A stretch of DNA of 34,777 bases from CAZRHH01 sp964599885. GTDB lineage: Bacteria; Chloroflexota; Dehalococcoidia; DSTF01; JACRBR01. A model generated the notes under the pieces. That model made no database searches. It saw only the letters and a program-made list of their open reading frames with translations, and was not told the DNA's origin. Position 1 is the first letter of the stretch. Every line of letters begins with the position of its first letter. The stretch covers positions 1 through 34,777 of the forward strand of contig CAZRHH010000027.1 in assembly GCA_964599885.1 (NCBI GenBank), written 5' to 3'. Position numbers and translations under genes: made by a program. Positions 8,779 to 16,679 of the stretch are shown here, one piece after another.

Positions 8779-9159
8779 CCGCTCCATGTACGCCGCGCCG
8801 CAGCATAAGTCATTCACCCTGCTCACCAGGTCGTCCGGGTCGAACGGCTTCGGCAAATAGCCCTCGGCGTGCAGTTCGCGCGCATCGCCCGCCGCATCGT
8901 CCGCCGAGACGATCAGCACAGGAGTGACGGCGCCGCGCCGCCGCAGTTCGCGGTAGAACGCGCGCCCGTCCATCACCGGCATGTGGATATCCAGCACGAT
9001 CGCATCGGGATGACAGCGGTCGAACTCAGCGAGCGCGTCGAATCCATCAGCCGCGACGCACGTCTCGAAGCCGTCCACTCGCAGTGTGAGCCGCATCAGG
9101 CGTGAAATAAGCGGATCATCTTCGACGATCATCACGCGTTTGGGCGCATTCACACTCAT
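8773..9159 (-). CDS. Stand-alone response-regulator receiver domain (CheY-like)
   Basis: The 128-aa protein consists of one REC domain only: acidic pair in VMIVEDDPL, phospho-acceptor Asp in IVLDIHMPVMDG, switch Ser in LIVSADD and conserved Lys in YLPKPFDPDDL. There is no output domain, so it acts by protein-protein contact. No histidine kinase is adjacent. The ATG at 9159 is chosen over the TTG at 9165. TACGAT lies exactly 6 nt before it (9166-9171) and no Shine-Dalgarno is present, suggesting a leaderless transcript. Confidence 0.92.
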   Translation of the reverse strand: MSVNAPKRVMIVEDDPLISRLMRLTLRVDGFETCVAADGFDALAEFDRCHPDAIVLDIHMPVMDGRAFYRELRRRGAVTPVLIVSADDAAGDARELHAEGYLPKPFDPDDLVSRVNDLCCGAAYMERL

Positions 9160-9165
9160 ACCCAA

Positions 9166-9171
9166 ATCGTA
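9166..9171 (-). promoter_or_regulatory. -10 box of the receiver gene
   Basis: TACGAT on the minus strand is separated from ATG 9159 by exactly 6 nt, a distance that would make the A of ATG the first transcribed base. Confidence 0.4.
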
Positions 9172-9173
9172 AC

Positions 9174-9750
9174 GTGAAGGACTTGCATCGCCGTCGCAAC
9201 GCTCCGAGTGCGCGCAACCAGCACTGTGTCAGCGCCCTCGCATGTCTGCGGCTGCCGCCGTTTTGTTACAGGGCGGAGCGCGATCGAACGACTGCAACGC
9301 CAACGCAAGAACAATCGCCCCCCCCGCACCCGCGCCCGTGATTCCTGCCAATCTCGGACCGACGCATCAGACGCCCGCCACGGCGTTACCCCCGTCGAGG
9401 TCGACCTCGACGACTTCTCGTTCACCTACGACACGGCTGCCATCGCCGAAGCCGAACAACTCGCCTTCCGCGCCGACAACGTCGGCGAACAGGAACACGA
9501 GATCTCCCTCGCCCGCATCCCCGCCGATGCCGACATCGACGAGCTGCTCATGTCCGAAGCAGAGCCTGAGGGCGTCGAATTCCTGGGTGGCGCCACCGCC
9601 GAACCGGGCGATTCCGCGAACCTCGTGTTCGTCGAGCCGCTCGGCCCGGGCCGCTACGTCATGGTCTGCTTCCTGCCCGACACCAGCGAAGGCGAAGACG
9701 GCCAACCGCACGCCCTCCTCGGCATGGTCTCCGAGTTCACCATCGAGTAA
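9174..9750 (+). pseudogene. Cupredoxin lipoprotein gene, apparently frameshifted in its 5' part
   Basis: The C-terminal part (about 9393-9750, frame 1) encodes a convincing cupredoxin: VEVDLDDFSFTYD, then EQEHEISLARI, VMVCFLPD and QPHALLGM, which supply the His-Cys-His-Met type-1 copper ligands. The 5' part is scattered over three frames. MSAAAAVLLQGGARSND (frame 2, from 9242) looks like a lipoprotein signal. TTATPTQEQSPPP (frame 3) and APAPVIPANLGPTHQTP (frame 2) look like a Thr/Pro linker. Joining them needs extra bases at a C8 run (about 9317-9324) and a C5 run (about 9387-9391), among others. The continuous frame-1 start at 9208 gives an implausible Arg-rich N-terminus. Either the gene is decaying or the read has homopolymer errors. 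It stops next to copA, so a copper role is likely. Confidence 0.6.
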
Positions 9751-9773
9751 CGCACACACGGCAGCAGCAGTAG

Positions 9774-9808
9774 AGAGAGGCGCCCTTTGGCGCCTCTCTT
9801 TCTATATA
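9774..9808. terminator. Rho-independent terminator between convergent copper genes
   Basis: A perfect 11-bp stem AGAGAGGCGCC / GGCGCCTCTCT with a CTTT loop (9774-9799) is followed by TTTCTATAT. It lies 24 bases after the cupredoxin stop and before the copA stop. Because the left arm is A-rich it could serve copA less well on the other strand. Confidence 0.85.
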
Positions 9809-9834
9809 CTCAAACCCGCGCGTGTCGTCCTCGC

Positions 9835-12582
9835 CTAACCGTCATGTGCCAACTCCGCCTCCCCCACGACAACCCCCGCAACCATCCCCTCACCCTGATG
9901 GCTCACCGTCTCGCCCCGGTACTCCTCCGCCACCGAGCACAGGAACTCGTACTCGCCGGGCTCCAGCGTCATCGTCAGCCGCTGGCTCTCGCCTCTTTCA
10001 AGCAGGCCGCTCCGCGCGACGATCTCGCTGTTGCCGTCGGCATCGGTGCGCATCACGACCAGATCGTGCGTCTCGCCGACACCGCCGTCGCGGTGCCCGC
10101 GCTCTTCTTCGTGCTCGACGAGCAGCGTCACTTCACCGGCGCTGATCTCGTCGCGCGACAGGCCGACGTCGAAGTTCGACAACTCGACGCGCACTTCGCG
10201 CGCACCCAGCGCAGCTTCGCTCTCGAACGCGCCACGGCTGATCGCCGTAAACAGGACCAGCGGTACGACGAGGATGATCACCGCCGCGACCATCGCCAGC
10301 GCCGGCGCGGCGTTCGCAGACCAGAACGGCTGCACCGGCGCGACGTACGTGTTTCCGCTGCGTTCGGCGATAGCGCGCGCCTTCGACCGCAGCCGCAAGC
10401 TGTTCGTCATCACCGACACGGAGCTGAACGCCATGGCGCCCCCCGCGATGATCGGGTTCAGCAGGCCTAGTGCGGCGATCGGGATCGCCAGCACGTTGTA
10501 GCCGAACGCCCAACCGAGGTTCTGCTTAATCGTCGTCAGGGTGCTGCGGCTGAGGGCGATCGCCTCCGCGACCTTCGAGATGTCGCCGTTGAGCAGCGTG
10601 ATGTCGCCCGCCTCGATCGCCACATCCGCGCCCGTGCTCATCGCGATGCCGACATCCGCCTGCGCCAGCGCCGGCGCGTCGTTGATGCCGTCACCGGCCA
10701 TCGCGACGGACAACCCGCTCGCCTGAAGCGATCGCACCAGTTCGAGCTTGTCCTCGGGCTTCGCCGTCGCACGATACTCCGTGATGCCGACGCTCTCCGC
10801 GACACGCGCCGCGGCACGCTCGTTATCGCCGGTCATCATGATCACGCGCAGCCCGAGGCCGTGCAGCGCGCCGACGGCGCGAGAAGCGCTCTTCTTCACT
10901 TCGTCGGCCATGCCGATCACGCCCGCAACTTCACCATCGATCGCCGCCAGGATCACGGTCTGCCCCGCTGCTTCGAGACGGTCGATTTCGGCCCGCATCT
11001 CGTCACCGATCGCGATCTGTTGTTCTTCGATCAGTTGGCGGTTGCCGGCGAACACGCGCTTGCCATCGACGGTCGCGACCACGCCGCGCGCCGTCAGCGA
11101 TTCGAAGTCCGTCGCCGCGGGCAGCGTGTAGTTCGCCTCCACCGCCGCATCGACGATGGCGCGGCTCAGCGGGTGATCGCTGTTCGCTTCGGCAGCGGCG
11201 ACGATCGTCAGCAGCGTCGCTTCCGGCATCACGCCGGCGGGGATGACGGACGTCACCTGCGGGCGGCCTTCGGTCAGCGTGCCCGTCTTGTCGAGCACGA
11301 CGACGTTGAGCTCGCGCGTGCGTTCGAGCACTTCGGCGTTGCGGATCAGGATGCCGCGTTCGGCGCCCAGGCCGGTGCCGACCATGATCGCCGTCGGCGT
11401 CGCCAGCCCCAGCGCGCAGGGGCAGGCGATGACGAGGACGGCGACGGCAGAGCGCATACCGGTGATCCACTCGCTGTCACTCCAGACGTGCGCCGGGTCG
11501 GTGAACAGCCCCCACGCCAGGAACGTGCCGATCGCGATCACGATCACGACCGGCACGAATACCGCGGCGATCTGATCGACGAGCTGCTGGATCGGCGCCT
11601 TCGAGCCCTGCGCTTCTTCGACCATGCGTGCCATCCGCGCCAGCGTGCTGCCCTCGCCGACGGCCGTCGCTTCGACGCGCACAACGCCGTTCTGGTTGAT
11701 CGTGCCGCCGATCACGCGGTCGCCCGCGCGCTTCTCGACCGGGATCGACTCGCCCGTGATCATCGCTTCGTCGACGGTGCTGTGGCCGTCACGGACGATG
11801 CCGTCAACGGGCAGCTTCTCGCCCGGCCGCACGATGAGCACGTCGCCGAGCGCCACCTGGTCGATCGCGATCTCCACTTCGGCGCCATCGCGCAGCACGC
11901 GCGCCGACTTCGCGGAGAGTCCGAGCAACGCCTTGATCGCCGACGACGCCGCGCCCTTCGAACGTTCCTCGAAATACTTACCCATCGTGATGAACACGAG
12001 TACCGCCGCCGACACGTCGAGGAACATGATGTACGGCTGGTCGAAGATGACCACCCACGCGCTCCACAGGTAGGCCACGAGCGTGCCCAGCGCGATCAGC
12101 ACGTCCATATTCGGATTCAAATGGCGCAGCGACGTGTAGCTGCCGCGGTAGTAACGCCAGCCGAGCACGAGCTGGATCGGCGTCGCGAGCGCCAGCACCG
12201 TCCACGCGTGCAGGCGCATGTTGTCAAAGATGTAGAGGCCGGCGATATCCATCGACATCGCCATGACGATCGTCGGGATGGCCAGCATCGCGCCGAAGAT
12301 CACCAGCCACAGCGTCTGCCGCGCGTGCTCGGCGCGGATCATCGCCAGGTGATCGTGGCCGCGCTCGCCGTGCGCCGCCTTGTAGCCCGCCTTCTCGACC
12401 GCCGCGATCAGTTGTTCGACCGGCACATCCGCGCCAATGACGCTCGCCGTTTCCGACGCGAAGTTCACGTTCGCCTGCTCGACGCCGTCGACTTTGCCGA
12501 GCGCTCGTTCGACACGCCGCACGCACGAAGCGCACGTCATGCCGGCGATGTCAAGTTGCGTAGTCGTCTGTTTCGTCGCCAT
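9835..12582 (-). CDS. copA: P1B-type copper-exporting ATPase with C-terminal cupredoxin domain
   Basis: At 915 aa it is longer than usual CopA proteins (about 750-830). One N-terminal HMA domain holds GMTCASC (Cys17, Cys20). The core has TGES (277-280), the metal-site CPC (387-389), phosphorylation site DKTGT (Asp431), the HP motif (470-471), GDGINDAP (630-637), and the YN and MxxSS residues of the last two helices (695-696, 717-721), which mark Cu(I) specificity. Beyond the canonical helices there is an extra hydrophobic segment (about 758-780). A cupredoxin-like domain follows (about 795-908) with candidate ligands His839, Cys882, His895 and Met900. An odd number of helices would place this domain outside the cytoplasm, ready to receive exported copper. 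It is third in a csoR-copZ-copA order. Confidence 0.95.
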   Translation of the reverse strand: MATKQTTTQLDIAGMTCASCVRRVERALGKVDGVEQANVNFASETASVIGADVPVEQLIAAVEKAGYKAAHGERGHDHLAMIRAEHARQTLWLVIFGAMLAIPTIVMAMSMDIAGLYIFDNMRLHAWTVLALATPIQLVLGWRYYRGSYTSLRHLNPNMDVLIALGTLVAYLWSAWVVIFDQPYIMFLDVSAAVLVFITMGKYFEERSKGAASSAIKALLGLSAKSARVLRDGAEVEIAIDQVALGDVLIVRPGEKLPVDGIVRDGHSTVDEAMITGESIPVEKRAGDRVIGGTINQNGVVRVEATAVGEGSTLARMARMVEEAQGSKAPIQQLVDQIAAVFVPVVIVIAIGTFLAWGLFTDPAHVWSDSEWITGMRSAVAVLVIACPCALGLATPTAIMVGTGLGAERGILIRNAEVLERTRELNVVVLDKTGTLTEGRPQVTSVIPAGVMPEATLLTIVAAAEANSDHPLSRAIVDAAVEANYTLPAATDFESLTARGVVATVDGKRVFAGNRQLIEEQQIAIGDEMRAEIDRLEAAGQTVILAAIDGEVAGVIGMADEVKKSASRAVGALHGLGLRVIMMTGDNERAAARVAESVGITEYRATAKPEDKLELVRSLQASGLSVAMAGDGINDAPALAQADVGIAMSTGADVAIEAGDITLLNGDISKVAEAIALSRSTLTTIKQNLGWAFGYNVLAIPIAALGLLNPIIAGGAMAFSSVSVMTNSLRLRSKARAIAERSGNTYVAPVQPFWSANAAPALAMVAAVIILVVPLVLFTAISRGAFESEAALGAREVRVELSNFDVGLSRDEISAGEVTLLVEHEEERGHRDGGVGETHDLVVMRTDADGNSEIVARSGLLERGESQRLTMTLEPGEYEFLCSVAEEYRGETVSHQGEGMVAGVVVGEAELAHDG

Positions 12583-12624
12583 ATCGTGTTTTCCTCGGTC
12601 TCGTCTATCTGGAACCCAGCGCGG

Positions 12625-12834
12625 TTAACTCTCTACGCTGGCCTCGTATCCTTCTTCCTCGATCGCTTCGACGATCTGTGCGTCGTCGAACTCACCCTCG
12701 ACCTTTGCCGAGTTGGTCGCGAGATCGACCTTCACATCGCTGACGCCGGCGACGCCCTTCACGGCTTTGGTGACGTGCTGCACGCAGTTGTCGCACGTCA
12801 TCCCCTTTACATCGAACAACAGTGTCTTCGCCAT
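12625..12834 (-). CDS. copZ: Copper chaperone, HMA domain
   Basis: The 69-aa HMA (ferredoxin-like) protein carries the metal motif GMTCDNC (Cys14, Cys17) in MAKTLLFDVKGMTCDNCVQ. The ATG at 12834 is preceded by AAAGGAAA. An upstream in-frame extension exists but would include unrelated low-quality sequence. CopZ proteins carry Cu(I) in the cytoplasm to CopA and to the CsoR regulator. It ends 42 bases before copA's start and both are presumably cotranscribed from the csoR promoter. Confidence 0.94.
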   Translation of the reverse strand: MAKTLLFDVKGMTCDNCVQHVTKAVKGVAGVSDVKVDLATNSAKVEGEFDDAQIVEAIEEEGYEASVES

Positions 12835-12887
12835 GGTGGGTTTCCTTTCGATATTCGTGCTGATTGCTTGCTTTGACTGCGTTTCGG

Positions 12888-12979
12888 GCGGAGCTAAAGC
12901 TCCGCAGCTACATTCAGGTGGTTCGCTCATTCGGGTTGCTGTGCGACGTTACGGGCAGGGTTGAAGCTCGGCTGCTACA
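12888..12979. repeat. Two copies of a palindromic intergenic repeat
   Basis: GCGGAGCTAAAGCTCCGC (12888-12905, perfect 8-bp arms) is followed by AGCTACA. A degenerate second copy, GGTTGAAGCTCGGCTGCTACA (12959-12979), has a similar ending. Both lie in the 229-base csoR-copZ gap, where they may form RNA stems that adjust copZ-copA expression or may be members of a dispersed chromosomal repeat family. Confidence 0.45.
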
Positions 12980-13063
12980 TCGCTTCCGTGTTGCTGGCAC
13001 GGCCGATCGGGACTCCAGCGTCCACCTTTTAGTGTTCGTGCAACACACCAGCGGTTCGGCTGC

Positions 13064-13330
13064 CTACTTGCCGGCCAACTCGTACAGCGCCGCCAACTCC
13101 TCGACAACTGCTTCCTCACGCCCCTCGCGGATCCCATCGACGGCGCACGTCGCGAGGTGGCCCTTGAGCATGATCGCCTCCATCTTCTCGATGGCGCGGC
13201 GCACGGCGTACGTCTGCTTCAGCACGTCGACGCAATACTTGTCGTTCTCCACCATGCGCCGTATGCCGTCGATATGGCCGTCGATGAAATTAAGCCGCTT
13301 GAGCACGTCCGTCTTCGTCTGATCCTGCAT
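13064..13330 (-). CDS. csoR: Copper-sensing repressor CsoR
   Basis: The 88-aa all-helical protein of the CsoR/RcnR (DUF156) family carries the Cu(I)-binding triad Cys33, His58 and Cys62. It has the same 25- and 4-residue spacing as characterised CsoR proteins (YCVDVLKQ ... LKGHLATC). The ATG at 13330 (MQDQTKTDVLKRL) is preceded by GAGAGGA; the longer frame upstream would run through the operator. CsoR represses its own operon and releases DNA when it binds Cu(I). A promoter and an inverted repeat sit directly upstream, as expected for autoregulation of csoR-copZ-copA. Confidence 0.95.
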   Translation of the reverse strand: MQDQTKTDVLKRLNFIDGHIDGIRRMVENDKYCVDVLKQTYAVRRAIEKMEAIMLKGHLATCAVDGIREGREEAVVEELAALYELAGK

Positions 13331-13347
13331 CGTTCCTCTCATTCCCA

Positions 13348-13366
13348 TACCCGGTGGGAGGGGGTA
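13348..13366. promoter_or_regulatory. Candidate CsoR operator
   Basis: TACCC (13348-13352), nine bases, GGGTA (13362-13366): a GC-tract inverted repeat of the kind reported for CsoR operators. It lies 18-36 bases before csoR's ATG and begins about 8 bases downstream of the -10, so bound protein would cover the transcription start. Confidence 0.65.
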
Positions 13367-13373
13367 CGTCCAC

Positions 13374-13403
13374 ATCGTACCGCTCGCTCGAGAAGCCTGT
13401 CAA
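13374..13403 (-). promoter_or_regulatory. sigma70 promoter of csoR-copZ-copA
   Basis: On the minus strand a perfect TTGACA (13398-13403) and TACGAT (13374-13379) are separated by 18 bases, giving a start near 13366, inside the candidate CsoR operator. Confidence 0.7.
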
Positions 13404-13459
13404 GCGCCCTCCCGAGCCGCCGCCTCGACGCGAATTTGCGAACGTGCGGTGCTGCCCGC

Positions 13460-13960
13460 ATGCGTTCATGGCAGCAACTTGCGACGCAAGAATCTGAGCT
13501 AGCCGAAAACGGCCGCAAGCTGCTGATCAACATCGCTCCCAGGTGGGGGATCGCGCTTCTCGGGACGATCCGCAAAGACGGCTCGCCGCGCATCGCGCCC
13601 GTCTGCGTGTATGAGCTCGAAGGAAATCTCTACGCGACGATCGAGACACACAAGGAACACGATCTGCGCCGTGACCCACGCTACTTCATGCACTCGTACT
13701 GGGGCGAAGGGCAGGATGAGTTTGCGATCCAGGGAGAGGCCGGCTCCGTCCTCGATGCCGATGCGCGCAAACCGCTCGACGCCCTCGAGCCGAGACTGGT
13801 CTACAGCTCCACGATCCGCGAACTACGGCTCTCAGCCGCGCATTCCGTCGTCTATCGCAACTTCCCTCGCGCCGACATGTACGCCGAGAAGATCTCGTGG
13901 CGCGAAGGGGAGGAGACGCGCCGCTGGACCAGCTTCGAAGGCAACCCCGACGCGCAATGA
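13460..13960 (+). CDS. Pyridoxamine 5'-phosphate oxidase-fold (PPOX) family protein
   Basis: The predicted product is 166 aa from ATG 13460; a longer open frame upstream overlaps csoR and is rejected. Features typical of the FMN-binding split-barrel family are GIALLGTIRKDGSPRIAPVCVYELEGNLYATIE, followed by KEHDLRRDPRYFMHSYWG and a C-terminal WTSFEGN. Members bind FMN, F420 or heme; the cofactor cannot be told from sequence here. It is divergent from csoR, with about 57 bases between their promoters and starts, but no copper link is evident. No Shine-Dalgarno is obvious upstream of the ATG. Confidence 0.85.
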   Translation: MRSWQQLATQESELAENGRKLLINIAPRWGIALLGTIRKDGSPRIAPVCVYELEGNLYATIETHKEHDLRRDPRYFMHSYWGEGQDEFAIQGEAGSVLDADARKPLDALEPRLVYSSTIRELRLSAAHSVVYRNFPRADMYAEKISWREGEETRRWTSFEGNPDAQ

Positions 13961-14004
13961 AGCCCATGTCGATGCCCCACCTCTCACCTCTCCGTGGCCC
14001 CGGA

Positions 14005-14010
14005 TACACT
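14005..14010 (+). promoter_or_regulatory. -10 box of the 198-aa membrane protein gene
   Basis: TACACT is followed by exactly 6 nt and ATG 14017, predicting a leaderless transcript. Confidence 0.4.
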
Positions 14011-14016
14011 GACACC

Positions 14017-14613
14017 ATGGACCGCAAGAAGCGGGGCTTCCTCGCACACTGGCGCGACGAGATGCTCTGGGGCTTCGTCGCCACCGTCGTCCTCACGATG
14101 ACCCTGCGCCTCGCGCAGGCCGGCGGCATCACGCGCATCGATCTCCCGCTCATGCTCGGCACGATGGCGACGCCCGACCGCGATCGCGCGAAAATCTACG
14201 GCACGCTGATCCACATGTTCAACGGCTGGATGCTCGGCGGCATCTACGTTCTCGCATTTCACTCGCTGCGGCGCGCCAGCCTGTTCCTCGGCGCGGCGAT
14301 GGGTCTCGTCCACGGTCTGTTCGTGCTGGTCGTCGCGCTGCCGCTGCTGCCCGGCGCCCATCCCCGGATGGCGTCCGACTTCACCGGCCCCCAACCGACC
14401 AACGGCCTCGAGCCGCCCGGCTTCATGGCGATCAACTACGGCCGGCGCACACCGATCGTCACGCTGATCGCGCACATGATCTACGGCGCGATCATCGGTC
14501 ACTTCTACGAGGTCGGCCGGCGCAGGGAAAGCGCGGGCCTGAAGGACGCCCTACTTCGCGGACGCGCTGCCCCGATGCGGGATCTCGCCGCGCTCGGCGC
14601 GCGTGATCGCTAG
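14017..14613 (+). CDS. Conserved small multi-span membrane protein
   Basis: The 198-aa product starts at ATG 14017 (MDRKKRGFLAHWRDEML). Four hydrophobic segments are visible: about residues 15-35, 62-82, 86-110 and 145-165, with LMLGTMATPDRDRAK in the first loop, AHPRMASDFTGPQPT in the third and NYGRRTPIVTLIAHMIYGAIIG at the end. The pattern is that of a conserved uncharacterised membrane family found in several high-GC bacterial phyla; I do not know its function. Its 3' end overlaps the convergent GH15 gene by 63 bases. A -10-like TACACT stands 6 nt before the ATG with no Shine-Dalgarno. Confidence 0.8.
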   Translation: MDRKKRGFLAHWRDEMLWGFVATVVLTMTLRLAQAGGITRIDLPLMLGTMATPDRDRAKIYGTLIHMFNGWMLGGIYVLAFHSLRRASLFLGAAMGLVHGLFVLVVALPLLPGAHPRMASDFTGPQPTNGLEPPGFMAINYGRRTPIVTLIAHMIYGAIIGHFYEVGRRRESAGLKDALLRGRAAPMRDLAALGARDR

Positions 14614-16401
14614 CGCCGCCGTGATCAGCTCGATGTGGCTCAGTCCCTGCGGGTGATTCCCGAGCGCGATGCCGCTGTGCGGGTCGGTCTCCTCCGATAG
14701 CAGCGACAGATCGTTCGCCGCCGTCATCGTGTGCTCAAACACACGCCGCGCTTCGCCGACGCGGCCCGCGCTCGCCAGCGCCGCTGCCAGCCAGAAATTG
14801 CACGTCAGAAACGCACCCTCCTCGCCCGCGAGTCCGTCGTCGAAGCCCTCGTACCGGTGCAGAAAGCCGTTCGTTTCCAGCCGATCGCGGATCGCATCGA
14901 TCGTGCCGATCATCCGCGGATCATCGCCGTCGATGAAGCCGATCAGCGGCAACACCAGCAGCGACGCATCGAGGTTCGCGCCGTCAAACGTCTGCGTGAA
15001 CGAGCCGATCGCGCGGTTATAGCCGCCCTCGAGCACCGCCCGCTTGATCTCGTCCGCCTCGCGCTGCCATACGTCGACGTCGCCGGTGATGTGGCCTTCC
15101 TGCGCCAGCTTCACGGCGTTGTCGAGCGCATCCCACATCATCACCTTGGAGTGTGTGTAGTGCTTCGGCTCGGCGCGCGCTTCCCAGATGCCGTGATCCG
15201 GTTCGCGCCAGACTCGCGCCACATGATTCGCCACGCCGGTGATGAACGATGCCTCGTCGGCGTCCACCTTGCGCGGGTTCTGGCCGATGAAGTTGTGGAA
15301 CGCGTCGATCAGTTCGCCATAGACGTCGAACTGCTCCTGATTGGAAGCGAGGTTGCCGATCCGCACGGGCCGCGAACCGCGGTAGCCGTCGAAGTGCGCG
15401 AGTTCCTTCTCCGGCGTGTGGATATCGCCGTACAACGTGTAGAGCGGCCGCAGCCGCGGCGCCGTGATCCGCGTCGCGTGCATCAACCAGCTCACGAACG
15501 CGTTCGCCTCATCCGCGTACCCGATGCTCAGCAGCGCATCGACGGTGAACGCGCTGTCGCGGATCCAGCAGTAGCGATAGTCGTAGTTGCGCTCGCCGCC
15601 GATCTCTTCCGGCAGCGACATCGTCGGCGCCGCGACGATCGCGCCCGACGGCGCAAACGCCAGCATCTTCAGCGTCAGCGCGCTCCGTTGCACCGTCTCT
15701 GCGTAGGCGCCGTCGTACGTGCAGCGCGCCGACCAGTCGCGCCAGTACGCAAGCGTTTGTTCGTACAGCTGATCGACGTACGTGTCTGCGACGACGACCG
15801 CCGGTTCGCCGGAAGAATACGCCAGCGAGAACCGCAAACGCTCGCCCGGTTGCGCGTCGAAGTCGCCGCGCGCATCCCATCGCGTCGTGTCGAGGGGCAC
15901 ATCGCTCCGCAGATGCGTCACGTGCCGCCCGCGCGATGCCGTTACCTCGGTGCGGGTGCGCGCATGCAGTTCGACGGTTCCGGTCCCGTACCCCGGCCGC
16001 GGCGCGTACTCGAGCCGCATCGGCACCCGCCCGCTGCGCGCTTCCACCAGACGGATCAGCGCTCGCAGCGGCATCAGCGCCCGGCGCTTCGCGTCTTCTA
16101 TCTGCGCCGGCATGAAGTCGATCAGCCCGACCTCGCCATGCTCCGTCGAGAACGTCGTCTCCAGCACGTTCGTCGCATCGATGTATCGGCGCCGTACCCG
16201 ATACTCGACGCTCGGTGAGATGCGAAAGTAGCCGCCGCGATCCCAATCGAGCAGCCGCGCGAAGTACGACGGACTGTCGAAGTTCGGCAGGCACATCCAG
16301 TCCACCGACCCGTCGCGCGACACCAGCGCCGCCGTCCGCGAATCGCCAATCAGCGCGTACGAGCCGATATCGGGGTAGCGTTCAGCGTCAGACTCGGTCA
16401 C
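14551..16401 (-). CDS. Glycoside hydrolase family 15 (glucoamylase/trehalase-like)
   Basis: The 616-aa cytoplasmic-type GH15 enzyme has no signal peptide. It opens with the N-terminal beta-sandwich motif RYPDIGSYALIGDSRTAALVSRDGSVDWMCLPNFDSP. The (alpha/alpha)6 barrel includes NYDYRYCWIRDSAFTVDAL and the C-terminal EEGAFLTCNFWLAAAL with the presumed catalytic-base Glu. This subgroup includes glucoamylases and trehalases, so the substrate is alpha-glucan or trehalose; the sequence does not decide. The GTG at 16401 is preferred because conserved sequence begins right after it and TACTAT lies 6 nt upstream. The longer frame to 16596 encodes Arg-rich, low-complexity sequence. It overlaps the convergent membrane gene by 63 bases. 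Confidence 0.92.
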   Translation of the reverse strand: MTESDAERYPDIGSYALIGDSRTAALVSRDGSVDWMCLPNFDSPSYFARLLDWDRGGYFRISPSVEYRVRRRYIDATNVLETTFSTEHGEVGLIDFMPAQIEDAKRRALMPLRALIRLVEARSGRVPMRLEYAPRPGYGTGTVELHARTRTEVTASRGRHVTHLRSDVPLDTTRWDARGDFDAQPGERLRFSLAYSSGEPAVVVADTYVDQLYEQTLAYWRDWSARCTYDGAYAETVQRSALTLKMLAFAPSGAIVAAPTMSLPEEIGGERNYDYRYCWIRDSAFTVDALLSIGYADEANAFVSWLMHATRITAPRLRPLYTLYGDIHTPEKELAHFDGYRGSRPVRIGNLASNQEQFDVYGELIDAFHNFIGQNPRKVDADEASFITGVANHVARVWREPDHGIWEARAEPKHYTHSKVMMWDALDNAVKLAQEGHITGDVDVWQREADEIKRAVLEGGYNRAIGSFTQTFDGANLDASLLVLPLIGFIDGDDPRMIGTIDAIRDRLETNGFLHRYEGFDDGLAGEEGAFLTCNFWLAAALASAGRVGEARRVFEHTMTAANDLSLLSEETDPHSGIALGNHPQGLSHIELITAALAITRAERGEIPHRGSASAK

Positions 16402-16407
16402 TGAGTC

Positions 16408-16413
16408 ATAGTA
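16408..16413 (-). promoter_or_regulatory. -10 box of the GH15 gene
   Basis: TACTAT on the minus strand is 6 nt before GTG 16401, supporting that start and a leaderless mRNA. The remaining divergent intergenic stretch up to 16680 shows no further ORF. Confidence 0.4.
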
Positions 16414-16651
16414 CTTGCCGCCGCCTGGCGACGACCCTTCTTGCCGCCGCCTCCCACAGCCATGACCGGCTGCCCGCTCGTCCATCCGGCGCCGCCTGGC
16501 GCGAAAGCTGCTCGGTACCGGGCGGCACCGAGCGCAGGCGTCTTGACGCGACCGCGCACCACGCGTCAACAGCCAGCGGGAAGTATCTGAATGCAACTCT
16601 CCGACACGTGCTCGATACGTTCCTGAAATGCCCTCCTCGGAGGCGAGCCGT

Positions 16652-16657
16652 TAGAAT
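16652..16657 (+). promoter_or_regulatory. -10 box of the KaiC-like operon
   Basis: TAGAAT is followed 22 bases later by ATG 16680, with CGAAAGG between them as a possible ribosome site. No clear -35 is seen. A CCTCCTCGGAGG palindrome (about 16632-16643) lies just upstream and could be an operator. Confidence 0.4.
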
Positions 16658-16679
16658 CTGCGAAAGGCTACATCAACCT

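Noticed and set aside
10861..12876. 671-codon open frame on the plus strand
   Set aside because: Antisense to copA and copZ; composition (Arg, His, Asp rich) is that of a complementary-strand shadow.
13157..13459. N-terminal extension of the PPOX-fold protein
   Set aside because: It would overlap csoR and its promoter on the other strand; conserved sequence begins only after ATG 13460.
14731..16218. 495-codon open frame on the plus strand
   Set aside because: Antisense to the GH15 gene, Arg/Val-rich shadow.
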